Positions 1 through 5,383 of a stretch of DNA of 7,064 nt are shown here, one piece after another. How positions within the stretch are numbered: position 1 is the first letter of the stretch; each line of letters starts with the position of its first letter. A model generated the notes under the pieces. It was not told where the DNA came from. It searched no databases and saw nothing but the letters and a program-made list of their open reading frames with translations. Source of the DNA: Burkholderiales bacterium RIFCSPHIGHO2_12_FULL_61_11 (GTDB taxonomy: Bacteria; Pseudomonadota; Gammaproteobacteria; Burkholderiales; Burkholderiaceae_C); the NCBI GenBank assembly GCA_001770785.1, contig MERZ01000118.1, positions 9,729 through 16,792 on the forward strand, written 5' to 3'. Made by a program: the position numbers and the translations under genes.

Positions 1-1986
1 GCCTACAAGGCAGAAGAAGGCCCGGCCTATGCAGAACTCGATGCGTTCGCAGAAGCGCGCAGCTTCTCCCTGTTTCGTGAAGAGGGCCACCTGGTCTTTA
101 CCTTGCGGGACGAAAAGGGCCGCGCCCTGACCGAAAGCGAGGCACTGGCTTTGCCCAAAGAGCGGCGCACCGAAATTGACCAGGCGGAGCAGGCGCTTCG
201 CGCGGAGATTGCCCGATATCTCGACAAGTCCCGCGCGCTGGAGCGCGTCTTGAATGAGGGTCTTGCGGCTTTGCGCCGCCAGGTGGTCAAGCCGATGGTG
301 GCGCATGAACTGCAGGAAATCCGCAGGGAATTCGAAAAGGCGGCCGGGGATTCGATCAGGCTGGGCCGCTACCTCGATGAGGTCCTGCATGACGTGCTTG
401 AAAACGTGGAGTTGTTCCAGGTGGGCGACACCGAAGAGGAGATGCGGCTGGAGGCGCTTGATGCGGTGCTGTCGCGCTACCGCATCAATTTGGTTGTTGA
501 CAACCAGGGTTTGAAGGGCGCTCCCGTGCTGGTTGAGGACAACCCGCTGTTTCGCACACTGTTTGGCAGCATCGAGCACCAGTCGGACAATGACGTGCTG
601 GTGACGGATTTTTCGCATGTCCGGGCGGGCAGCCTGCTCCAGGCGAACGGCGGGTTCTTGATGCTGCATCTGCGCGATCTGCTGGCCGATGAACTCGTCT
701 GGGAAAAGCTGCGCCGTTTCCTGCGCAGCGGCCGCCTGCAGATCGAAGAGCCCGGCATGATGTATTCGCCGATTGCCGCCGTGTCACTGGCGCCAGAGGC
801 GGTGGATGTGGATGTGAAGATCATCCTGATTGCCTCGGTCGAGGAGTACTACGCGGTGCAGGAGGGTGACCCGGAATTTTCACGGCGATTTCGCTGCAAG
901 GTGGACTTTGCTGAAAGTTTCTCGGTCACTGGAAACACCTGGCGCGCCTCGGCCATTTTTGTGGCACATACCTGCAGCAAGATGGGATTTGCCCATTTTT
1001 CCGCAGCCGCTGTGGCTTGCCTGCTGGAGTACTCCCACCGCGAAGTGGACGACCAGGCACGCCAGAGTGCGATCTTTGCGCACACCGAGGCCCTGGTGAT
1101 GGAAAGTGCATCCGTTTGCCGCACCCGCGGCGCAACGCAGGTGGACCTGCCGGACGTCGAGGCTGCCCTGCGCGCCCGCAAATACCGGCACGATTACCCG
1201 GAGCAGCGTGAGCAGGAAACCATTGCCGACGGGGAACGGCTGCTGGTGTTGTCGGGTCGCAGGGTGGGTCAGCTCAATGGCCTGACGGTCATTGACCTGG
1301 GCGACTACCGTTTTGGTTTTCCGGTGGGCGTCACGGCCCGTACCTATGCCGGTGATGAAGGCTTGCTCAACGTTGAGCGCGAGGTGAAACTGTCCGGCCC
1401 CATCCATGACAAGGGGGTGCTCATCCTGCACAGCTACCTGTCTGCGCTGTTTGCCCATATCGCCCCGCTCGCGCTCAATGCCGCTGTCGTTTTTGAACAG
1501 GAATACCAAGGCGTCGAGGGCGATTCGGCTTCCTGCGCCGAGCTGTACGCGCTGCTGTCATCCCTGTCCGGTATTCCCCTCAATCAGGGCATCGCTGTGA
1601 CGGGGGCTGTCAACCAGTTTGGCGAAATGCTGCCGGTAGGCGGCATCAACGAAAAAATTGAGGGCTATTTCCGAAGCTGCGAGACTGTCGGGCTCGACGG
1701 CCACCAGGGCGTCCTGATTCCCCGCCTCAACCGTCGCCACTTGATGCTCGATCGCAAGGTGGTGCAGGCGGTGACCGAGGGCCGGTTCCATATTTACACC
1801 GCCGACCGCGCGGGTGAGGGCATGGAACTATTGTCGGGCAGGCCTTTTGGCGAACTGGGCGCTGCGGGAGTTTACCCACCCGACAGTCTGCTGGGCCACG
1901 CGCAGAAAACCCTGCAGGACTACCGGCGTGCCTGCCAGCGGTCGAACCCGCACAGGCCCGGGCGCAAACGCATGCAGCCCCGCTGA
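1..1986 (+). CDS. Lon-like ATP-dependent protease (LonB/YcbZ type), 3' part, N-terminus outside window
   Basis: The frame is open from base 1, so this is the C-terminal 661 residues of a longer cytoplasmic protease; a TTG at 103 is internal, not a start. Numbering from the first visible codon, residues about 40-140 are charged and helical, resembling the helical insert of Lon-like AAA proteins. Residues about 210-225 hold an AAA-core segment with a NGGFLML strand, and an FSRRFR segment follows near residue 295. The C-terminal S16 peptidase domain has the nucleophile in EGDSAS (Ser509, base 1525) and the catalytic lysine in GGINEK (Lys552, base 1654). The 43-residue Ser-Lys spacing equals that of E. 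coli Lon (Ser679/Lys722). Family members use ATP to degrade unfolded or regulatory proteins; substrates of this subgroup are poorly known. The Walker A motif must lie upstream. Activity is inferred from motifs. Confidence 0.9.
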   Translation, partial: AYKAEEGPAYAELDAFAEARSFSLFREEGHLVFTLRDEKGRALTESEALALPKERRTEIDQAEQALRAEIARYLDKSRALERVLNEGLAALRRQVVKPMVAHELQEIRREFEKAAGDSIRLGRYLDEVLHDVLENVELFQVGDTEEEMRLEALDAVLSRYRINLVVDNQGLKGAPVLVEDNPLFRTLFGSIEHQSDNDVLVTDFSHVRAGSLLQANGGFLMLHLRDLLADELVWEKLRRFLRSGRLQIEEPGMMYSPIAAVSLAPEAVDVDVKIILIASVEEYYAVQEGDPEFSRRFRCKVDFAESFSVTGNTWRASAIFVAHTCSKMGFAHFSAAAVACLLEYSHREVDDQARQSAIFAHTEALVMESASVCRTRGATQVDLPDVEAALRARKYRHDYPEQREQETIADGERLLVLSGRRVGQLNGLTVIDLGDYRFGFPVGVTARTYAGDEGLLNVEREVKLSGPIHDKGVLILHSYLSALFAHIAPLALNAAVVFEQEYQGVEGDSASCAELYALLSSLSGIPLNQGIAVTGAVNQFGEMLPVGGINEKIEGYFRSCETVGLDGHQGVLIPRLNRRHLMLDRKVVQAVTEGRFHIYTADRAGEGMELLSGRPFGELGAAGVYPPDSLLGHAQKTLQDYRRACQRSNPHRPGRKRMQPR

Positions 1987-2004
1987 AGAAGTTTTTTTTG
2001 CAGC

Positions 2005-2595
2005 TTATTTCTGCTTGGGAACGCGGCCCATCAGGTAGAACTCGGGATTGGGCTGCATGTTGCTGAAGCTCGCCATGCGGTTGGACAGGCCAAAAAACGC
2101 CGTGATGGCCGCGATGTCCCAGGCGTCTTCGTCGTTGAAACCGTGCGGGTACAGGGCTTCAAAATCAGCGTCTTCAATCTGCTCGGCGGCAAGGCAGACC
2201 TTCATGGCAAAGTCGAGCATGGCGCGCTGGCGCGGGCTGATGTCGGCCTTGCGGTAGTTCACCGCCACCTGGTCTGCCACCAATGGTTTCTTCTCATAAA
2301 TCCGCAGAATGGCGCCGTGCGCCACCACGCAATACAGGCAGCGGTTGGCCGCGCTGGTGGTGGTCACTATCATCTCGCGCTCGCCCTTGGTGAGCGAGCC
2401 GGCCGGGTTGGAGCCTTCTTCCTTGAGCATCAGCGCGTCGTGATACGCAAAGAAGGCGCGCCACTCGGCCGGGCGCCTTGCCAGCGCCAGAAACACGTTG
2501 GGGACAAAGCCGGCCTTTTCCTGCACCTCCAGCACCTTGGCCTTGAGGTCGTCGGGTAAGTCGTTGATGTCGGGCGCCGGGTAGCGTGTAGGCAT
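2005..2595 (-). CDS. AhpD-like peroxidase-related protein (carboxymuconolactone decarboxylase superfamily)
   Basis: A complete 196-residue protein starting at ATG 2595 and ending in TAA. The AhpD-type redox motif CLYCVVAH gives Cys86, Cys89 and His93. Glu74 lies 12 residues before Cys86, the spacing of the Glu-Cys-Cys-His proton relay in mycobacterial AhpD. The overall look (an early AGFVPNVF segment, then the CxxC helix, then a C-terminal FFGLSNRMA helix) fits the peroxidase-related family of about 180-200 residues. Such proteins may reduce peroxides or act as thiol-disulfide enzymes, but this subgroup has no settled substrate, so no gene symbol is given. The ribosome site is weak (GAAAGAGA about 10 bases upstream). 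A sigma-70-like promoter lies at 2641-2669, so it is probably transcribed separately from the regulator upstream. It converges with the protease gene, 18 bases between stops. Confidence 0.88.
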   Translation of the reverse strand: MPTRYPAPDINDLPDDLKAKVLEVQEKAGFVPNVFLALARRPAEWRAFFAYHDALMLKEEGSNPAGSLTKGEREMIVTTTSAANRCLYCVVAHGAILRIYEKKPLVADQVAVNYRKADISPRQRAMLDFAMKVCLAAEQIEDADFEALYPHGFNDEDAWDIAAITAFFGLSNRMASFSNMQPNPEFYLMGRVPKQK

Positions 2596-2640
2596 GGCCT
2601 GGTCTCTTTCGCTTGTGAAGTGAAGAATTTGTGTCAGGTA

Positions 2641-2669
2641 ATGATACGTTCAAGCGCGCTCTTTGTGAA
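2641..2669 (-). promoter_or_regulatory. putative sigma-70 promoter of the AhpD-like gene
   Basis: On the minus strand, TTCACA (2669-2664) is separated by exactly 17 bases from TATCAT (2646-2641). Each hexamer differs from consensus by one base. Transcription would begin near 2634, giving a leader of roughly 39 bases before the ATG at 2595. The hairpin repeat at 2681-2709 lies just upstream of the -35 element. Predicted by eye only. Confidence 0.5.
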
Positions 2670-2680
2670 TCGCCGAAGAG

Positions 2681-2709
2681 CGCATCCGCCGCGTAGCGCA
2701 ACGGATGCG
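2681..2709. repeat. REP-like palindrome with CGC-GTA-GCG tip
   Basis: CGCATCCG (2681-2688) pairs with CGGATGCG (2702-2709). Inside, CGC (2690-2692) and GCG (2696-2698) close a GTA loop, giving an outer 8-bp stem, a small internal loop and an inner 3-bp stem. The 11-mer GCCGCGTAGCG at its centre also occurs at the centre of the hairpin at 4148-4158. Shared tips with different outer stems suggest a dispersed intergenic repeat family, but only two copies are visible here. It could also act as a terminator or a protein site between the regulator gene and the AhpD-like gene. Confidence 0.55.
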
Positions 2710-2764
2710 TGCCCGTTCCCCGTGCGGGGCGAAGAAATCCTGACGACAGTCAACACAGGAAGCA

Positions 2765-2778
2765 ACTATAAAAATAGT
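2765..2778. repeat. AT-rich palindrome just after the PAS-LuxR gene
   Basis: ACTAT-AAAA-ATAGT is a perfect 5-bp inverted repeat lying 4 bases beyond the stop codon of the regulator on the minus strand, where it reads with a run of five T. It could be a weak transcript end or a dispersed AT-rich palindrome. Two other short inverted repeats lie nearby: TGAC/GTCA at 2741-2752 and CCCC/GGGG at 2718-2729. The stem is too AT-rich to call a terminator. Confidence 0.35.
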
Positions 2779-2782
2779 AGCA

Positions 2783-3337
2783 TCAACCGGCCATCAGCCT
2801 GTGTACCAGGTCGGCGGTGGTGGATGCCTTGTATTTGCGCATCAGGCGAGCCCGGTAAATTTCCACGGTGCGGTGGCTGATGAGGAGGGCGCGGCCAATT
2901 TCCTTGGACGTCAGCCCGTCCATCAGGTGCGCGGCCACTTCACGCTCGCGCGCCGTCAGTTCCGCGGTGACCGGGCGGCGCGAGCTCAGGTCTTCAAAAG
3001 TCCAGATGCCGGCCTCGTGCGGCGCGCTGCGATTCAGTGCCCGGCCCGTGACGTGGCACCAGAAGGTCTCGCCCTTGTTGTGCCCATCAACGCGCTTCAT
3101 GATGCGGTCGTCGGAGTACCAGCCCCTGGCATTGAGGATCGGGATCATGCGCGCGCCAATGCGCTCGTACTCGTCCACACTGGGGTAGAGAATCAGGAAA
3201 GACTGGCCCGTGAGTTGTTCCTGGCTGGCACCAAACATTTCGCACAAGTGCTGGTTGCAGTCCACAATGGAGCGGTTGCGCGACAACACCAGTCCCACCG
3301 GGGCCAGATCGAAAGCGAGCTGGTAATCCACTTTCAT
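2783..3337 (-). CDS. PAS-LuxR family transcriptional regulator
   Basis: A complete 184-residue cytoplasmic DNA-binding protein starting at ATG 3337, with an AAAGG ribosome site 8 bases upstream, and ending in TGA. Residues about 5-117 form a PAS fold (APVGLVLSRNRSIVDCNQ near the start, then a WTFEDLS strand), a sensor for a small ligand or redox signal. Residues about 125-182 form a LuxR/FixJ helix-turn-helix (LTAREREVAAHLMDGLTSKE, then the recognition helix in SHRTVEIYRARLM). There is no receiver domain or phosphorylatable aspartate region, so it is not a classical response regulator. Cys27, Cys32 and Cys94 fall within the PAS domain; a redox role is possible but unproven. It is divergent from scoAB across 88 bases containing a large palindrome, so control of scoAB and of itself is the likeliest role. 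The ligand is unknown. Confidence 0.9.
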   Translation of the reverse strand: MKVDYQLAFDLAPVGLVLSRNRSIVDCNQHLCEMFGASQEQLTGQSFLILYPSVDEYERIGARMIPILNARGWYSDDRIMKRVDGHNKGETFWCHVTGRALNRSAPHEAGIWTFEDLSSRRPVTAELTAREREVAAHLMDGLTSKEIGRALLISHRTVEIYRARLMRKYKASTTADLVHRLMAG

Positions 3338-3345
3338 AGGGCTAA

Positions 3346-3389
3346 CCTTTACGAAGAACTACGTATTTGAATAGGTAGTATCGTAAAGG
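3346..3389. promoter_or_regulatory. large nested palindrome, candidate operator between the PAS-LuxR gene and scoA
   Basis: Outer arms CCTTTACGA (3346-3354) and TCGTAAAGG (3381-3389) are perfect 9-bp complements. Inside them, 3358-3379 is a 22-bp near-perfect palindrome. It runs ACTAC-G-TATT, central TG, AATA-G-GTAGT, and nine of its ten flanking base pairs match. The two symmetric units are offset by 2 bases because the connectors differ (3 bases left, 1 right). The left outer arm overlaps the regulator's ribosome site, so binding or RNA folding could limit its own translation. No good sigma-70 hexamer pair is visible for scoA, which fits activator-dependent transcription. Binding by the adjacent PAS-LuxR protein is an inference. 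Confidence 0.65.
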
Positions 3390-3412
3390 ATTGGCTTGAA
3401 GCCGAACGATAC

Positions 3413-3418
3413 AAGGAG
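3413..3418 (+). promoter_or_regulatory. ribosome binding site that fixes the scoA GTG start
   Basis: AAGGAG lies 7 bases before GTG 3426. This decides the start: the frame remains open upstream to a TTG at 3396, but that codon has no ribosome site at a proper distance and would add ten residues not typical of the family. Confidence 0.8.
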
Positions 3419-3425
3419 ATTTTTT

Positions 3426-4127
3426 GTGAACAAACTTTTTCCCTCCGCTGCGGAGGCTCTCAAGGGTGTGGTCAAGGACGGCCAACTGCTGGCTGTCGGC
3501 GGCTTTGGCTTGTGTGGCATCCCGGAGGCGCTGATTGATGCGCTGCGCGACAGCCAGGTCAAAAACCTCACCGTGATTTCCAACAACGCCGGTGTCGATG
3601 GCTTTGGTCTGGGCAAACTGCTGGAAACCCGGCAGATCAAAAAAATGATTTCCAGCTATGTCGGCGAGAACAAGGAATTCGAGCGACAGTTTCTCGCGGG
3701 CGAGTTGGAGCTCGAGTTCACGCCCCAGGGCACGCTGGCAGAAAAGCTGCGCGCGGGCGGCGCCGGCATTCCGGCCTTCTTCACCAAGACCGGTGTCGGC
3801 ACCCTGGTGGCCGAAGGCAAGGAATTGCGCGAGTTTGACGGCGAGGATTATGTGATGGAGCTCGCTCTGGTGCCCGAGGTCTCTCTGGTCAAGGCGCAGC
3901 GCGCCGACAAGTCCGGCAACCTGCAGTTCCACCTGACCGCGCGCAACTTCAACCCGGCCGCCGCCATGGCCGGCAAGATTTGCATCGTCGAAGTGGAAGA
4001 GGTGGTGGAAACCGGCGACATGGAGCCCGATTCGGTTCACCTGCCCGGCATTTATGTGCACCGTATCGTGCTCAACGCCCACCCCGAAAAGCGCATCGAA
4101 AAGAAAACCCTTACCGAATCCAAATAA
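3426..4127 (+). CDS. scoA: succinyl-CoA:3-ketoacid CoA-transferase subunit A
   Basis: A 233-residue protein starting at GTG 3426, the usual size for this subunit. Residues 18-33 (DGQLLAVGGFGLCGIP) match the family I CoA-transferase signature 1, with the GGFGLCGIPE form typical of ScoA rather than the GGFGTAGMP form I recall for the 3-oxoadipate enzyme PcaI. Other family segments are SNNAGVDGFGLGKLL (52-66), SYVGENKEFER, TPQGTLAEKLRAGGAGIPAFF and ARNFNPAAAMAGK. With ScoB it forms the cytoplasmic enzyme that moves CoA from succinyl-CoA to acetoacetate, feeding ketone bodies or 3-oxoacids to thiolase. It is the first gene of a two-gene operon; the divergent PAS-LuxR gene and palindrome suggest local regulation. 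Substrate range could be wider than acetoacetate. Confidence 0.95.
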   Translation: MNKLFPSAAEALKGVVKDGQLLAVGGFGLCGIPEALIDALRDSQVKNLTVISNNAGVDGFGLGKLLETRQIKKMISSYVGENKEFERQFLAGELELEFTPQGTLAEKLRAGGAGIPAFFTKTGVGTLVAEGKELREFDGEDYVMELALVPEVSLVKAQRADKSGNLQFHLTARNFNPAAAMAGKICIVEVEEVVETGDMEPDSVHLPGIYVHRIVLNAHPEKRIEKKTLTESK

Positions 4128-4134
4128 CCCTTGC

Positions 4135-4172
4135 GGGACAGGCCGCAGCCGCGTAGCGGCCATATCTGTCCC
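4135..4172 (+). repeat. two-tier hairpin in the scoA-scoB gap, REP-like
   Basis: GGGACAG (4135-4141) pairs with CTGTCCC (4166-4172). Within it, GCCGC (4148-4152) pairs with GCGGC (4156-4160) around a GTA loop, with nearly symmetric internal loops of 6 and 5 bases. GGCCGC at 4141-4146 could instead pair with GCGGCC at 4156-4161. No T-run follows, so it is not an intrinsic terminator. It ends 5 bases before the GGAG ribosome site of scoB (4178-4181), so it may affect scoB translation or mRNA stability. Its tip shares GCCGCGTAGCG with the repeat at 2681-2709. Confidence 0.6.
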
Positions 4173-4187
4173 CAACTGGAGAAAAAT

Positions 4188-4826
4188 ATGCCTTGGACCC
4201 AAGATCAAATGGCGGAACGCGCCGCGCAGGAACTCGAAGACGGCTTTTACGTCAACCTCGGCATCGGCATCCCGACGCTGGTGGCCAATTTCGTTCCCGA
4301 TGACAAGGAAGTCTGGCTGCAGTCTGAAAACGGCATGCTCGGCATCGGCCCGTTCCCTACCGAGGACCAGGTCGATGCCGACCTGATCAATGCCGGCAAG
4401 CAGACCGTCACCACCATTCCCGGCTCGTCAATCTTCGGCAGCCACGACAGCTTCGCCATGATCCGCGGCGGCAAGATCAACCTGTCCATCCTGGGCGCCA
4501 TGCAGGTCAGCGAGCAGGGCGACCTGGCTAACTGGATGATCCCCGGCAAGATGGTCAAGGGCATGGGCGGCGCCATGGATCTGGTTGCCGGTGTCAAGCG
4601 CGTGATCGTCCTGATGGAGCATGTTGCCAAAAAGAGGGACGGCACCGAAGACCTGAAAATTCTGCCGAAATGCACGCTGCCACTCACCGGCGTCGGCGTG
4701 GTCGATCGCATCATCACTGATCTGGCGGTGATGGACGTGACGCCTGGAGGGTTGAAACTGGTCGAGCTTGCGCCCGGCGTCACGCGTGAAGCGGTGCAGG
4801 CCAAGACCGGCGTCAAGCTGCTCTGA
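4188..4826 (+). CDS. scoB: succinyl-CoA:3-ketoacid CoA-transferase subunit B
   Basis: A 212-residue protein starting at ATG 4188, with GGAG 6 bases upstream, and ending in TGA. The frame is open further upstream, but that stretch is the hairpin spacer and the family normally begins with a short WT/D-Q-MA segment as here. Residues 44-54 ([11 protein letters not shown]) are the family I CoA-transferase signature 2, and Glu47 is the glutamate that forms the covalent enzyme-CoA thioester. Other conserved segments are [17 protein letters not shown] (19-35), [17 protein letters not shown] and [18 protein letters not shown]. It forms the catalytic complex with ScoA. The gap to scoA is 60 bases, long for such a pair, and holds a stable hairpin. 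It converges with the marR gene, 14 bases between stop codons. Confidence 0.95.
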   Translation: MPWTQDQMAERAAQELEDGFYVNLGIGIPTLVANFVPDDKEVWLQSENGMLGIGPFPTEDQVDADLINAGKQTVTTIPGSSIFGSHDSFAMIRGGKINLSILGAMQVSEQGDLANWMIPGKMVKGMGGAMDLVAGVKRVIVLMEHVAKKRDGTEDLKILPKCTLPLTGVGVVDRIITDLAVMDVTPGGLKLVELAPGVTREAVQAKTGVKLL

Positions 4827-4840
4827 CGGCGCGTTCAGGA

Positions 4841-5383
4841 TCAGCCCGGCGGCTTTGTTTTCTTCGTGGCGCGGCGCTTTGCGGGAGGGCAGGGGGCGTG
4901 GCTGTTCCTTCCCTGTTTGTCCTGCGCCAGATTTTCGATCATGGCCAGCAGCACCCTGCGTGTGGTCATTAGGTCATCGGGTGAAAGACCGCTGGTGCTG
5001 ATGCTGTTGGTGTCCTCCGCCATGGGCACCAGTTTTTTCTTCAGTGCCCGGCCTTTTACCGTCAGGTAGACATAAACATTTTTCTTGTTGTCTGGTAGCT
5101 GCTTGCGCCGGATATAGCCCTGTGCCTCCATGGTTTTCATGGCGGAAAATGTGGTGGACTCCATCACGCCGGCACGCTCACTCAGTTCCTTCTGGGTCAG
5201 GCCATCGGCCTCCCAAAGAATCCTTAAAAAACTCCAGTGGCCAAACGGCACGGCATACTCGGCCAGCCTGACCTGCAATGCCTTTCGGAAGGCCCGCTCC
5301 GTATCGCGTATCAGGTGCGCCAGACGGTCGTTGGGGACGGCTTCCCGCCAGTGGTGAATGATGTTTTGTGTGTCGCTCGTCAT
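4841..5383 (-). CDS. MarR family transcriptional regulator
   Basis: A complete 180-residue protein starting at ATG 5383 and ending in TGA. Residues about 20-60 form the dimerisation and lead-in helices. Residues about 62-90 form the winged-helix DNA-binding unit (LTQKELSERAGVMESTTFSA, then MKTMEAQGYI), and DNKKNVYVYLT (98-108) is the wing. The tail from about residue 160 is short, basic and lysine/proline-rich, and is an unusual addition to a typical MarR of 140-160 residues. The start overlaps the stop of the upstream dehydrogenase (ATGA at 5383-5380) and no ribosome site is visible, so translation is probably coupled. MarR proteins commonly repress catabolic genes and release DNA on binding aromatic acids; control of this operon is likely but inferred. 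The ligand is unknown, and it could also act on convergent scoAB. Confidence 0.9.
   Translation of the reverse strand: MTSDTQNIIHHWREAVPNDRLAHLIRDTERAFRKALQVRLAEYAVPFGHWSFLRILWEADGLTQKELSERAGVMESTTFSAMKTMEAQGYIRRKQLPDNKKNVYVYLTVKGRALKKKLVPMAEDTNSISTSGLSPDDLMTTRRVLLAMIENLAQDKQGRNSHAPCPPAKRRATKKTKPPG
4843..4864 (+). terminator. possible weak terminator of scoAB inside the marR 3' end
   Basis: AGCC (4843-4846), CGGC loop, GGCT (4851-4854), then TTGTTTTCTT. The stem is only 4 bp, so this is a weak candidate. If real, scoAB transcripts would end inside the last codons of the opposing marR gene. Confidence 0.25.

Noticed and set aside
103..105. TTG as the start of the Lon-like gene
   Set aside because: The frame is open back to base 1 and the AAA Walker A region expected before the visible part is absent, so the gene begins before the window.
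880..1509. 209-codon minus-strand open frame inside the Lon-like gene
   Set aside because: It is a shadow of the protease reading frame with no recognisable protein features.
1960..1999. Intrinsic terminator after the Lon-like gene (GGGC/GCCC plus a run of eight T at 1992-1999)
   Set aside because: The stem is only 4 bp with a 13-base loop and ends 11 bases before the T-run, so it does not form a proper terminator; the T-run alone is not enough.
2801..3370. 189-codon plus-strand open frame opposite the PAS-LuxR gene
   Set aside because: The minus strand encodes clear PAS and LuxR domains; this frame has none and no good start.
3396..3398. TTG as an upstream start for scoA
   Set aside because: AAGGAG sits 7 bases before GTG 3426, and the protein from that GTG has the normal family length.
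3393..3403. GGCTT-G-AAGCC inverted repeat in the scoA leader
   Set aside because: A 1-base centre cannot form a stable hairpin as drawn, and an 11-base repeat of this kind is easily random; kept out of the features.
3342..4208. 288-codon open frame on the minus strand opposite scoA
   Set aside because: scoA on the plus strand has clear family motifs and a good ribosome site; this antisense frame has no recognisable domain and is a by-product of GC-rich codon use.
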